A stretch of 64,000 nucleotides of DNA from CAJJDF01 sp965655625 (GCA_965655625.1 CBFHHA010000008.1:7769-71768), one strand, 5' to 3'; shown: positions 36,132 through 44,637, numbered from the stretch's first letter. Numbers and translations: made by a program. Notes: a model not told the origin generated them from the letters alone.

Positions 36132-38348
36132 TTATTTGCAAAATTCGTTGATGTTCAAATTATAAAATTCCAGAATCTCTTTCAGGGAATTATAAGTGTC
36201 AGTTTTATTGATTGCTAAACACGCAAAGTCTGCGACACGCAAAAGTTCGGTTTTAACTAAATTTCTTTCCATTTCATAACTAGTGTCTGTTGAATCAGAA
36301 TTTGGAATTACTACCAAATCATGAATCGTTGCATGTGTCTTGTCCTTGTGTAACCTCAACACTCTTCCTCTTCTTTGAATAAACTGTCTTGGGTTTCCTG
36401 TACTTGCACAGAATATTGCAAGCTCTGAACGTGGTACATCTACACCTTCATCCAAACACTTCATTGAAGTGAGAACGTGTAGATCTCCCTTTTCATACTT
36501 CTCTAATACACTCGAACGATCGGAAGATCCTGATGTAAATGGGTTAACCATTACGAAATCATCCACATCTCTAACCGCTCTTGTGTACTCGTGGATCAAT
36601 CTAATATCATCGTCATCTTCCTCATCAACATCAACCTGACTGTAATCAGGTTCTAGGCCCTCGGGCACATAAACCAAAGTATATTTCAAGTTGTCACGTT
36701 TTCTAAACTCCTCTTTCAATATCTGCTTAAAGACATCTAGTTTGTTTGCTGCTTTATGAATAATTCTTTTGCGCTTCAACAACAAGCGCTCAACCATTTC
36801 GTCCTTTTTATAAGTTCCTGTCTTAGGGTCCAAATAGTTCATTAATTGCTTGGAAATCTTGGCGTATTCTACTTGTTCTTCATCATTCAAATGAACAACA
36901 TGAGGGTGGTATTCATAAGGACACAGCCACTTCATTTCAAGAGCTTTCTTCATAGAGAAAGAAACTATATATGGTGGTTCATCATTGAAGAACTCATTAA
37001 TCGCAAAATTCCCAGCATCATCATATTTTCGATCGGGTGTAGCAGAAAGTCCTATTCTCTTCTGAAGATGGATTTCTGGTAAAATCCTTAAGATACTTGA
37101 CGACCCTAAATTGTGCGCTTCATCCGCAATAAACAGAGTAGAATCTGGCAGTTGTTTGAAGTGGGTTTGAAACTTCCTCCTGGTCAAAGAAGCATAAGTG
37201 ACAATTACAATGAAAGATGTATCAATCAACTTGGACGCTGTGTTGAAGAATGCTAAATTCTTATCCCAACTTTCTCTAGAACTAACTGTAATTACATTTC
37301 TAAAATTGAACTTTGCACATTCTTCCTTCCACTGCTCTACTAATGCTAATGTAGGAACAACTACTACAGCTTTATACGTTTTTTTATCCCCACTTTTCTG
37401 ATATTCGTTCAGCAAGCAATTCAGCGAGGTAATTGTCTTTCCAGTTCCGGTTGCCATTGCAAAGACACCTTTATATCCATTCTTGACCCAATTTTCATAC
37501 GCTTCTTGCTGGTATTCGCGAGGACCTGTTGGGTATGGGAATTTAGGTTCACGCATTACTCGTTCGAACTCAGTATGAATGTATTTAATGGTCTTTTGAA
37601 GTTTCTTATTATCGAAAGAACTTGCTTTTCGTTGAATAAGGTCGTCTTCTTGTATTATCAGTTCATCGATATCAGGACTTCCAAATTCACTCTTTATTGC
37701 AACTTTTACTTGATCAATATCTAAGTAGTTTACTATTTCAGATTTACCTGAAAAGATATCCTCAAAATCCTTCTTCTGACGAGCAATCATTTTACTCGAT
37801 CGTGAGTTTTCCCAGCTAAGAAAAGCGTCGAGTTCTTCAAGGTTCTCCAATAATCCAAATGCAGTAAAATTGCATGAAGCCTTAAACCCAACAACGTCAT
37901 TACCATCTGAGAAAATTCCACTTTTATAATGAACAATCCCTTTTCGCCCCTTTGGGGTAACAACTTTAATTTGAATTCGGTCTTGTGAAATCAAATAAGA
38001 TAAACATTGAAAGAAATGGGTCCCATAATCGTCCAACGAATCTTTTAGTCTTCGAATATCTCTTAAATCGATCGGAGCATTTTCAACTTCACTTTCTTGT
38101 CCTAGCTTAATTGCTTCTTTGTCTTGTTCTGAAAGAATATTGTTCACTACAAGCCTTAAAACTCCTCCGTTATGGATGAATTTTGCGAACCCCAAAGAAA
38201 GAACGTTGATCGCAGCTGAACTGAAGTAACCGAGTAGTAGATCAATTGATGTACTGTTGTTTAAACCATTCAAATAGAATTCTAGGGGTTCATTTTCTGA
38301 ACCTGTTCTGTAAGACCTATCTTCCGACCAACCTACTTCTTTAAGCAT
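36132..38348 (-). CDS. DEAH-box helicase with N-terminal PLD-like nuclease domain
   Basis: 738 residues. Residues about 1-200 look like a phospholipase-D-type nuclease domain (H140-x-K142, then GFKASCNFT near 154-162). A superfamily 2 helicase follows: GPREYQQEAYENW (Q-like motif), Walker A ATGTGKT at 299-305, DEAH at 409-412, GLSATPDR, and QRRGRVLR in motif VI. Proteins of this layout are annotated with dnd loci as phosphorothioation-linked restriction enzymes (TIGR04095-type, from memory). It is a good candidate for the restriction effector, cutting DNA lacking the modification. It overlaps the desulfurase gene by 8 bp. Confidence 0.78.
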   Translation of the reverse strand: MLKEVGWSEDRSYRTGSENEPLEFYLNGLNNSTSIDLLLGYFSSAAINVLSLGFAKFIHNGGVLRLVVNNILSEQDKEAIKLGQESEVENAPIDLRDIRRLKDSLDDYGTHFFQCLSYLISQDRIQIKVVTPKGRKGIVHYKSGIFSDGNDVVGFKASCNFTAFGLLENLEELDAFLSWENSRSSKMIARQKKDFEDIFSGKSEIVNYLDIDQVKVAIKSEFGSPDIDELIIQEDDLIQRKASSFDNKKLQKTIKYIHTEFERVMREPKFPYPTGPREYQQEAYENWVKNGYKGVFAMATGTGKTITSLNCLLNEYQKSGDKKTYKAVVVVPTLALVEQWKEECAKFNFRNVITVSSRESWDKNLAFFNTASKLIDTSFIVIVTYASLTRRKFQTHFKQLPDSTLFIADEAHNLGSSSILRILPEIHLQKRIGLSATPDRKYDDAGNFAINEFFNDEPPYIVSFSMKKALEMKWLCPYEYHPHVVHLNDEEQVEYAKISKQLMNYLDPKTGTYKKDEMVERLLLKRKRIIHKAANKLDVFKQILKEEFRKRDNLKYTLVYVPEGLEPDYSQVDVDEEDDDDIRLIHEYTRAVRDVDDFVMVNPFTSGSSDRSSVLEKYEKGDLHVLTSMKCLDEGVDVPRSELAIFCASTGNPRQFIQRRGRVLRLHKDKTHATIHDLVVIPNSDSTDTSYEMERNLVKTELLRVADFACLAINKTDTYNSLKEILEFYNLNINEFCK

Positions 38349-39522
38349 TGAGTGAAATTCTAATTAAACTATATGGTTTCAATCTGAGAGCCTTGACAAC
38401 ATGTGATACGTCCATAATACTTGCATTACAAGCGCTTCCAGTAGCAGCAGCGAGTTCTTTAGCTTTCATGATCAAGAAATCTTCAGCATCTTGTTTGTTC
38501 AACGTAATACTTAAAATATGAGGTGCTGTCTTCACATTTCTAAAGTTAATAATTCCAATATTCTTCTCTTCAAAATAGGCTTGCCATTCTTTGCGTAAAG
38601 TGTTTAGTTGGGCGAAATGCTCACCGAATTCTTCAAGTGAAATCCTACATGCCTCTCCGAAGCCTACAATTCCTGGTGTATTATAGGTTCCTCCTCGCAT
38701 TCCATTTTCCTGTCCGCCACCGTGCATTAAAGATTCAAGCTTTACACCACTTTTAACATAGAGGGCACCGACACCTTTTGGGCCTTTCATTTTATGTCCG
38801 GATATACAGAGCATATCAATGTTTTCCTTTGATACACTTACTGCGATCTTTCCAACTGCCTGTGAAGCATCACAGAAAAAACAAACATCATTTTCTCTTG
38901 CTATTTCACCAATTGCCTGAATATCTTGAATAATACCCGTTTCATTGTTTACAAACATCACACTAATCAATGCAGTTGTTTCTTTGATTGCTCCTTTGAG
39001 ATCCTCTAATGAGATCAGTCCATTTTTATCGACATTTAGATAGGTTACCTCGTATCCCTTAGATTCTAAATACTCGCAAGTTTTTAAAACTGCCTTATGT
39101 TCTGTTGTGACCGTGATGATATGATTTCCTTTTTCCGGATTGGCTTCTAAATAGCCTTTTAATGCCCAGTTAATAGCTTCCGTGGCACCAGAAGTGAAAT
39201 AGATTTCTTTTGAATCTGCATTAATGATGTTGGCTACATGTCCACGAGCCGTTTCAATAGCTCGTTTTGCTTCTTTACCATATACGTGATTGCTGCTCGC
39301 GTTCCCAAAGATCTCATCGAAATAAGGTAGCATAGCTTCTTTCACTCTAGGGTCAACTGGAGTGGTCGCTGCGTTGTCAAGGTATTTAGGTTGGTTAATC
39401 AATTCTCGGAATAAATAAAACTTTGTACTTCTTATAAGTTCTTCATCTGCTGCTCGTGATAGTTGTTTTGCAGAATATATTAATGAAATAAAACAACGTA
39501 AGATATAAAATAGAAACCACAT
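38341..39522 (-). CDS. Cysteine desulfurase (DndA/IscS-like), short at the C-terminus
   Basis: 393 residues. The PLP-binding SGHKMKGPKG motif and the active-site cysteine loop TGSACNAS are present, so it can take sulfur from cysteine, presumably for the DndC-like protein. Two oddities stand out. The first about 40 residues (MWFLFYILRCFISL onward) are hydrophobic and unlike the family; homology starts at INQPKYLDNAATT, so a TTG start near 39402 is possible. The protein also stops about 10 residues after the family's SLIRIS strand, while IscS-type enzymes usually continue for some 40 more. The gene is first in the minus arm and overlaps the helicase start. Confidence 0.8.
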   Translation of the reverse strand: MWFLFYILRCFISLIYSAKQLSRAADEELIRSTKFYLFRELINQPKYLDNAATTPVDPRVKEAMLPYFDEIFGNASSNHVYGKEAKRAIETARGHVANIINADSKEIYFTSGATEAINWALKGYLEANPEKGNHIITVTTEHKAVLKTCEYLESKGYEVTYLNVDKNGLISLEDLKGAIKETTALISVMFVNNETGIIQDIQAIGEIARENDVCFFCDASQAVGKIAVSVSKENIDMLCISGHKMKGPKGVGALYVKSGVKLESLMHGGGQENGMRGGTYNTPGIVGFGEACRISLEEFGEHFAQLNTLRKEWQAYFEEKNIGIINFRNVKTAPHILSITLNKQDAEDFLIMKAKELAAATGSACNASIMDVSHVVKALRLKPYSLIRISLNA

Positions 39523-39607
39523 TTCAAATGTTAATTATAAGTATTTACCAATTAGCCTATTTTCTTAAACAATCAGTAAAAATAAACTTTGTAATGTTTG
39601 GTTAAAC

Positions 39608-39624
39608 GGTTCTGTCGCATCTGT
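39608..39624 (+). repeat. Solo IS-type end (GGTTCTGTCGCATCTG)
   Basis: A single left-type end with no partner nearby. Its first 17 bases match the right end of element A read on the other strand. It sits 56 bp before element B and is preceded by TTAAAC, the same six bases that follow element A at 26706. Confidence 0.6.
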
Positions 39625-39663
39625 TTTTAAATTTACACAAAATAGTTGTTATTAAAAAAAATT

Positions 39664-39814
39664 GGTTCTGTCGCATTAATTATTTTTTAAACGTTTTTCA
39701 CTAAAATCGCCCTTCCTTCAAAAAGTTAAATCACCAATAAACAAAGCTTTAGGTTTTTCAATCTTTACCAAAAACGGCAAAAATCAGTCGGTTTTTGTTT
39801 AATGCGACAGAACC
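39664..39814. mobile_element. 151-bp IS-end element B (MITE-like)
   Basis: Ends GGTTCTGTCGCATTAA and its inverted complement. The interior is non-coding and AT-rich. Compared with element C it has the same length and shares blocks at the same offsets (ATTATTTTT, TTTTTCA, AAAAAGTTA), so B and C are diverged copies of one element. Its right end supplies the ATG of the recombinase fragment that follows, which shows it inserted into that gene or joined to it. Confidence 0.7.
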
Positions 39815-40171
39815 TAGAAAAGAAGTTAGCAAGACTTGAGGAACGATTCGTTTTTGAAGAAATAAATAAGGCTCAATACGAAAAATTCAAATCTAAACTC
39901 ACCCAAGAAAAAAATGAAAAACTAAACTTTTCTGAAAAAGTTGGATATAATTTATCGAACCTAGAAAAAGCGCTAGAAATAGCTCTCAACAAAGCTCCGG
40001 AACTACCTTCATTGTGGACAAATGGAAATTTAGCAGAAAAAAGAAAGATTCAAAAAATGGTATTCCCTGATGGAATTGAATATGACCATAAAAATGATGA
40101 ATATCGAACTTTTAGAGTGAATTCCTTTTTCTCCTACATCCCAGTAATATCAAAAGAATTAGGCCATAAAA

Positions 40172-40212
40172 AAACCGGAAAGTTTCGTGAGAAAACGAAA
40201 AATTCCGGTTTA
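40172..40212 (+). terminator. Hairpin at the end of the recombinase fragment
   Basis: AAACCGGAA and TTCCGGTTT form the outer stem, with a second short pairing (TCGT/ACGA) inside the loop. It ends where the att core begins. Confidence 0.4.
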
Positions 40213-40233
40213 GTACTCGAGACGGGACTTGAA
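40210..40233 (+). other. Attachment site, left copy (displaced tRNA-Leu 3' end)
   Basis: 24 bases identical to 47322-47345, which covers the 3' end of tRNA-Leu; the shared block begins TTAGTACTCGAGACGGG. The right copy completes the functional tRNA and this copy is the displaced fragment. An integrase gene starts 189 bp away, the standard layout for an element integrated in a tRNA. Confidence 0.85.
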
Positions 40234-40366
40234 ACTATATATTTATCCTTATTGTAGAACATCAAGAAACATTGAGAAAAACCTTTGTAAACAATGGAAT
40301 AGTTACTATAATTAACAAGTAGAGGCATTGTGTAAAATAGTATAACATTGTAATAAATTCATTTTT

Positions 40367-40388
40367 ACTGTTCAATTACTGTTCAATT
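40367..40388 (+). promoter_or_regulatory. Arm-type integrase binding sites, left
   Basis: Two adjacent perfect copies of ACTGTTCAATT (11-bp period), 34 bp before the integrase ATG. The core TGTTCAA recurs with the same 11-bp period at 47250-47267 near the right att site. Confidence 0.55.
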
Positions 40389-40421
40389 TTTATATCTTTA
40401 ATTATTCAAATATCAAATTCA

Positions 40422-41741
40422 ATGGCGACAATTAAATTTTACTATCGGTCAACAAAAGAAACGGCAAATATTACCCTTAGATTAATGCATCAAGTTTCAA
40501 AAGAAGAAATAATAAGCATTTACGGAAGAACTAACTTCAGAATAGAGAAATCGACTTGGAATGAAACAAGAAAAAAAACTATAAAAGATGCCGAATTAAG
40601 AAATTCAAAAGTTGACATAGAAAAAGAATTAACCAATTTAGAAAATTTTGTTCTCACAAACACTCCTGCTGATATAACAGAGATTAACAAAGAATGGTTA
40701 ACCGATACAATTAATGAGTATTATAATCCTATAAAAGAACACAAAAACACGGTTGAATATTGGGTACAACATTTTATTGATAACTCACATACATTTGACA
40801 ATCCAAAAGGAGGAATCGGACTTGGTAAAAGTAGAGTTGACAGTTATAAGGCATTAAAAAAAACGTTAATTTCTTTTAATAGTAAATTGACATTGATAGA
40901 CTGTAATAAAAAAACATTTGACGACTTTAAAAAATGGTTAATTAAGAAACAATATTCGCCTACTACACTATATAAAAAACAATCGGACTTAAAAACTATT
41001 TGTATTTATGCTCAATCGGAGGGTATGGAGGTATCTCAACAAATTCACTCAATCAAAATCAAAAAAGGGAATCCATACGAAGACGATATGGACGTTATTA
41101 CATTAACCGAATTAGAGATTGGTAAGATAGAAAAACTTAATCTTAAAAGGTTATCCTTAATAAATGCGAGAAAGTGGTTAATATTGGCATGTTATACTGG
41201 GCAAAGAGGGCAAAGACTATTAAACAATATCAAAAAGGAAAATTTTAAACCATATAAAGACGATTTAATTATCAGGTTTCAACAATCAAAAGGAAACAAA
41301 ACGGTAACAATTCCGGTTTTACCAAAAGTAAAGGATATCTACAATAATGGTTTACCTTATGAAATTAGTCTTCAGAAACTTAATACCTATTTTAAAGAAT
41401 TAGGAGAAAAGGCAGAAATAAACGAACCGACTATTGGAACAATTAGAGAAAGTATAGAAGTCTCAAAAGGTAAGAGTATTCAAAGAAATGTAAAAAAAGA
41501 ACGTGAAAAATGGAGGTATATCTGCTCACACATAGGAAGAAGAACATTTGCGACTAATCACTATAATAAACTACCTACTACACTAATTATGAGGGTTACG
41601 GGTCACGGGAAAGAATCCGACCTACTTACATACATAAACCAAAAGAATGACGACCACTTGGACGTATTTTTTGACTACTATAAAACCAAAGAAGAAGAAA
41701 AAGAAACTCCAATAAAGCAATTAAAAACAGTAAACAAATAG
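40422..41741 (+). CDS. Tyrosine recombinase / integrase
   Basis: 439 residues. N-terminal arm-binding and SAM-like domains (about 1-215) followed by the catalytic domain. Catalytic landmarks are CYTGQRGQRLLN (first Arg), HIGRRTFATNHY (HxxR) and VTGHGKESDLLTYINQ, whose Tyr is the likely nucleophile; the motifs are somewhat divergent from the textbook form. It would integrate and excise the surrounding element at tRNA-Leu, and it lies 189 bp inside the left att site. No gene follows closely on the same strand. Confidence 0.85.
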   Translation: MATIKFYYRSTKETANITLRLMHQVSKEEIISIYGRTNFRIEKSTWNETRKKTIKDAELRNSKVDIEKELTNLENFVLTNTPADITEINKEWLTDTINEYYNPIKEHKNTVEYWVQHFIDNSHTFDNPKGGIGLGKSRVDSYKALKKTLISFNSKLTLIDCNKKTFDDFKKWLIKKQYSPTTLYKKQSDLKTICIYAQSEGMEVSQQIHSIKIKKGNPYEDDMDVITLTELEIGKIEKLNLKRLSLINARKWLILACYTGQRGQRLLNNIKKENFKPYKDDLIIRFQQSKGNKTVTIPVLPKVKDIYNNGLPYEISLQKLNTYFKELGEKAEINEPTIGTIRESIEVSKGKSIQRNVKKEREKWRYICSHIGRRTFATNHYNKLPTTLIMRVTGHGKESDLLTYINQKNDDHLDVFFDYYKTKEEEKETPIKQLKTVNK

Positions 41742-41837
41742 ACTTCTTGGGGTATCTGCTTTGCGTGTGTAAAGGTTAAAACAACTAATTGTTGAGGATT
41801 TTATATATTTATCACTGCAACGTGAATAAAATTTCAA

Positions 41838-42767
41838 ATGAACAACAAATTATACGTTATCAATTGTGAAAAACCAAAAGAAACAAGAGCCCAAACTTTG
41901 TTACTAAAAACTTGCGTTGAACAGCATATTTTAAAAAATGTTCAATTCAAGATTGAAAACTTAAGATATCGATTGAAATTTGAAAAAGACCAAAATGTAT
42001 TCATAGAGCGAATAGTTGACAATTTAAAAGTGAATTTCATTAGTGAAAATTTTAAGTCATTTAAGTACAGTTTTGATTCAAACACTAACATACTGAATTT
42101 AGCATCAGGTACAATATTAGATTATATTTTTAACTCTACAGAAAAAGGTTATCCCAGATACTGTATCAGAAAAGACTTTTTTATTGTGGTTAACAACTAC
42201 GTCAAACTGTTTGACTCCGAAGAACATGAGATTGTCGAACTTGATAATGAAGTTGAAATAAAAAAAACATTTTTGAAATTACATTCAAAAGAATTGAGCG
42301 AAATATCAAATTTCATACAATTAGAATACTGGTTAAAAGAACTAAACTCTAATAAAGACATGCTACCCTCAAATTGTCAGGATAAACAAATAGATAACTC
42401 CCTATTAAAGGATTATTGTAAAACCAATAATTCAATACCAAAAGAAAATTCAACGACTACAAATGTTAAATTTACAAAAGAGATAGATGGCGTTGTTTGC
42501 CCCGACTGGATGACTTTAAAAGGGTTTTACATTTTCAATGAATATCTTAATGTAACAACAAAAAAAAGTGAAATGGCACTATCTTACATTATCAAACAAC
42601 TAATTGAAGACAATGAAATAAGTAAAGATAAAGGATATACAGATTTTTCGTTTTCAAATTGGTTAATGGAATCATACAATTTAGAATTAACGAAAGTTAG
42701 AAGTTTTAATGAATGTAATATCGATAGTAGAAAGTTAATATATAATACTATTGTCAAAGATTTGTAA
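41838..42767 (+). CDS. Hypothetical protein of the tRNA-Leu element
   Basis: 309 residues, cytoplasmic, not recognised. Rich in Asn, Lys and Ile. The C-terminal part begins VVCPDWMTLKGFYIFNEYLN and looks helical, with a conserved-looking appearance for small mobile elements of this phylum. It lies between the integrase and the excisionase-like gene. I do not assign a function. Confidence 0.5.
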   Translation: MNNKLYVINCEKPKETRAQTLLLKTCVEQHILKNVQFKIENLRYRLKFEKDQNVFIERIVDNLKVNFISENFKSFKYSFDSNTNILNLASGTILDYIFNSTEKGYPRYCIRKDFFIVVNNYVKLFDSEEHEIVELDNEVEIKKTFLKLHSKELSEISNFIQLEYWLKELNSNKDMLPSNCQDKQIDNSLLKDYCKTNNSIPKENSTTTNVKFTKEIDGVVCPDWMTLKGFYIFNEYLNVTTKKSEMALSYIIKQLIEDNEISKDKGYTDFSFSNWLMESYNLELTKVRSFNECNIDSRKLIYNTIVKDL

Positions 42768-42854
42768 ACTCGGGTTAAGTACCCGAAAACCCGACCAATA
42801 GACCCTAAACTAACAATATAAATTTGGATATTATTAATTTAAATATCTAAATAT

Positions 42855-43136
42855 ATGAATGGACAAATCCAACTAATACAATTAACCCCTAACGAATTGC
42901 AAAACGCAATTATCGAGGGTATCAATCAAAAGTTTGACGAACTAAGAAAGTCATTCCAACCCAAAGAACCGACAGAACTATTAACGAGGTCGGAAACATC
43001 CGCACTACTAAAAATTAATCTGTCAAGTTTATGGAGTTGGACAAAGCAAGGTAAACTTGTTTCTTATTCAATCGGGAATAGGGTTTATTACAAAAGAAGT
43101 GAAGTGTTACAATCTCTTATTGAACTTAAACACTAA
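42855..43136 (+). CDS. Excisionase-like MerR-type helix-turn-helix protein
   Basis: 93 residues. The C-terminal half is an HTH_17 domain: LTRSETSALLKINLSSLWSW followed by TKQGKLVSYSIGNRVYYKRSEV. Proteins of this type direct excision or regulate integrases in Bacteroidota elements. A helical N-terminal segment (about 10-38) may mediate dimers. The gene is in the expected position downstream of the integrase. Confidence 0.75.
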   Translation: MNGQIQLIQLTPNELQNAIIEGINQKFDELRKSFQPKEPTELLTRSETSALLKINLSSLWSWTKQGKLVSYSIGNRVYYKRSEVLQSLIELKH

Positions 43137-43280
43137 GAATAATGAGAGCAACGCAACCACAACCCACTTATTACAATCCCAAACTTTAAAAATTGTATTC
43201 TATAACGGTTATCACCCCGATTATAAGACGATACAAACACTTTTAAAGAATATCTAACCAAACACAGCCACAAACAATAA

Positions 43281-43304
43281 AAGAGGGTGTTAAAACCCTC
43301 CTTT
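43281..43304 (+). terminator. Rho-independent terminator
   Basis: GAGGGT and ACCCTC stem around GTTAAA, followed by CCTTTATTT. It follows the excisionase-like gene by about 145 bp and separates it from the replication-like gene. The stretch 43137-43280 holds only short ORFs that I do not trust. Confidence 0.6.
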
Positions 43305-43340
43305 ATTTATTCAAATGTAGTATTCAACTGCAACGCAAAA

Positions 43341-43368
43341 CCTACACCTACACCTACACCTACACCTA
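43341..43368 (+). repeat. Hexanucleotide tandem repeat (CCTACA)
   Basis: Four complete units and a partial fifth, 18 bp before the start of the replication-like gene. They could be iterons for the protein or a slippage-prone leader. Confidence 0.75.
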
Positions 43369-43385
43369 AAGATACAAATAATTAA

Positions 43386-44447
43386 TTGATTGACGGTTTA
43401 AACATATCGAACGAAGACAAAGTAATTATTAAAAAAATACTTTCTGTTTCTGACTTGGTTTTTCAAAAAGAAGTTGAACTATTACGAAAGGACGGAACAC
43501 TATTTCAGCAACAAATACACACCTACAAAAAACTACAATTTATTTTTACTGGATGCTACATTGACGGATGTTTTGTTCCTAATAAATTAAAAATAAAAGG
43601 AAGTCTACACTACTACTGGAATAATGGCATACACAACTATAATAATTTCAATTTTAATGGTCTAAAAACGGTAGTAAATGAGTTAAAAAACAAATTCTAT
43701 ATAAACCCAACTGACTGGAAAATTCATTCCTTAGAGTATGGCATTAACCTAAACACAGATATAGAGGTTAATAATTTTCTCAATCATTGTTTTTATAATG
43801 GAAATGAAAAATTTTTACGACCAATAAACAAACCATTTTTACAAGCAGGAAACACCCGAAACAATGATGTTTTATATAAATTGTATAACAAAGGTTTTCA
43901 ATTCAATAAACTAACAAATATTAACATTCTAAGGTATGAGATAAGGATAAACAACTCGAGAGCCTTAAAACGTTTGACTGAAATTTATAATCTATCCGAC
44001 CTTCTAAATATAGATAAATTAATAAAATTACATTCTTTACTTATAGATAGTTTTAACGAAATATTATTTTCTGACTTCACAATTAAATATAGTGGTTTAA
44101 CTAAGGTTGAAAGAAAAAATCTAATCAAATATCAAAATCAAATTACTTGGGATAATTATAAGAATTACAGTAGTAGAAATACCTTTAACAACAACAAAAA
44201 AAAGTTCAATACACTAATTGAAAACCATTCAAAAAACATACTGAAAACTCTTTCTGACGATGTCAAAAAACAAAGTTTCAGCAACCTTAATTTAAACACT
44301 TATAAATTAGAACCATACGACAAAAATTTGTACGTATACCGAACAAGTACAGAATCAAAAATTTGTGCATATACCTACTTATATATATACGGTAATTGCA
44401 CAACTCAAAGCAAACGTAAATGTTTAGTATCTGATTCGAAACATTAA
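43386..44447 (+). CDS. Possible replication initiation protein of the tRNA-Leu element
   Basis: 353 residues. A stop codon lies immediately upstream in frame, so the start must be the TTG at 43386 or a later codon; the opening MIDGLNIS resembles Bacteroidota plasmid/phage Rep-like proteins that begin MIDTL. Landmarks are LHYYWNNGIHNYNNFNFNG, WKIHSLEYGINLN and LRYEIRINNSRALK, the last recalling Rep proteins. No RCR HUH motif is clear. Placement after an excisionase-like gene and a short tandem repeat supports replication, but the identification is tentative. Confidence 0.45.
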   Translation: MIDGLNISNEDKVIIKKILSVSDLVFQKEVELLRKDGTLFQQQIHTYKKLQFIFTGCYIDGCFVPNKLKIKGSLHYYWNNGIHNYNNFNFNGLKTVVNELKNKFYINPTDWKIHSLEYGINLNTDIEVNNFLNHCFYNGNEKFLRPINKPFLQAGNTRNNDVLYKLYNKGFQFNKLTNINILRYEIRINNSRALKRLTEIYNLSDLLNIDKLIKLHSLLIDSFNEILFSDFTIKYSGLTKVERKNLIKYQNQITWDNYKNYSSRNTFNNNKKKFNTLIENHSKNILKTLSDDVKKQSFSNLNLNTYKLEPYDKNLYVYRTSTESKICAYTYLYIYGNCTTQSKRKCLVSDSKH

Positions 44448-44576
44448 TACATTACAGAGAAGAAATCAGAGAAGTAACAGAGAGAGACAAAGCAGTTACG
44501 TTTATCAAATCATCAAGAAGCGCTTTTGAACGAGAAAGAGTTTAATAAATAGCATGAAAACACTCTGTTCGTTAAA

Positions 44577-44637
44577 TGCTTAACAATGTATTAAAAATTA
44601 AATTTATTATCTTTAATGAAGTTAATGCGACAGAACC
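44577..44637 (-). repeat. 61-bp terminal inverted repeat, right copy
   Basis: Ends TTAATGCGACAGAACC. Its reverse complement matches 26129-26189 at 59 of 61 positions. It lies inside the tRNA-Leu element. Other than this, the stretch 44448-44801 holds no gene I can support. Confidence 0.8.

Larger units (their letters stand above)
39802..40257 (+). pseudogene. C-terminal fragment of a serine site-specific recombinase
   Basis: The frame opens inside element B (MRQN) and reads into LEKKLARLEERFVFEEINKA, then WTNGNLAEKRKIQKMVFPDG and YRTFRVNSFF, which match the C-terminal part of large serine recombinases in Bacteroidota. The catalytic N-terminal domain is missing. The last residues read through a hairpin and then through the tRNA-Leu-derived att sequence, giving LVLETGLE. 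Such read-through is common when recombinase genes end at a tRNA. The fragment is evidence of an older integration at this tRNA. Confidence 0.65.
26129..44637. mobile_element. Candidate 18.5-kb transposon-like unit bounded by 61-bp inverted repeats
   Basis: The two inverted repeats at 26129-26189 and 44577-44637 face each other and enclose the Dnd-like island, two complete 151-bp elements, one solo end and the left part of the tRNA-Leu element. No transposase gene is visible inside, so any movement would depend on a transposase supplied from elsewhere. Flanks AATTAAGT (left) and AATTGAAG (right) are alike but not identical, so a target duplication is not established. The alternative is two independent solo IS ends. 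Confidence 0.45.

Noticed and set aside
43057..43257. 66-aa ORF overlapping the excisionase-like gene
   Set aside because: Its first third lies in another frame of a clear HTH gene; the unique tail is too short to support.
43386..44447. HUH rolling-circle replication protein
   Set aside because: No HUH motif is visible; kept only as a possible replication protein.
26129..44637. Perfect target-site duplication at the 18.5-kb unit
   Set aside because: The flanks AATTAAGT and AATTGAAG are only similar, so I do not claim a duplication.
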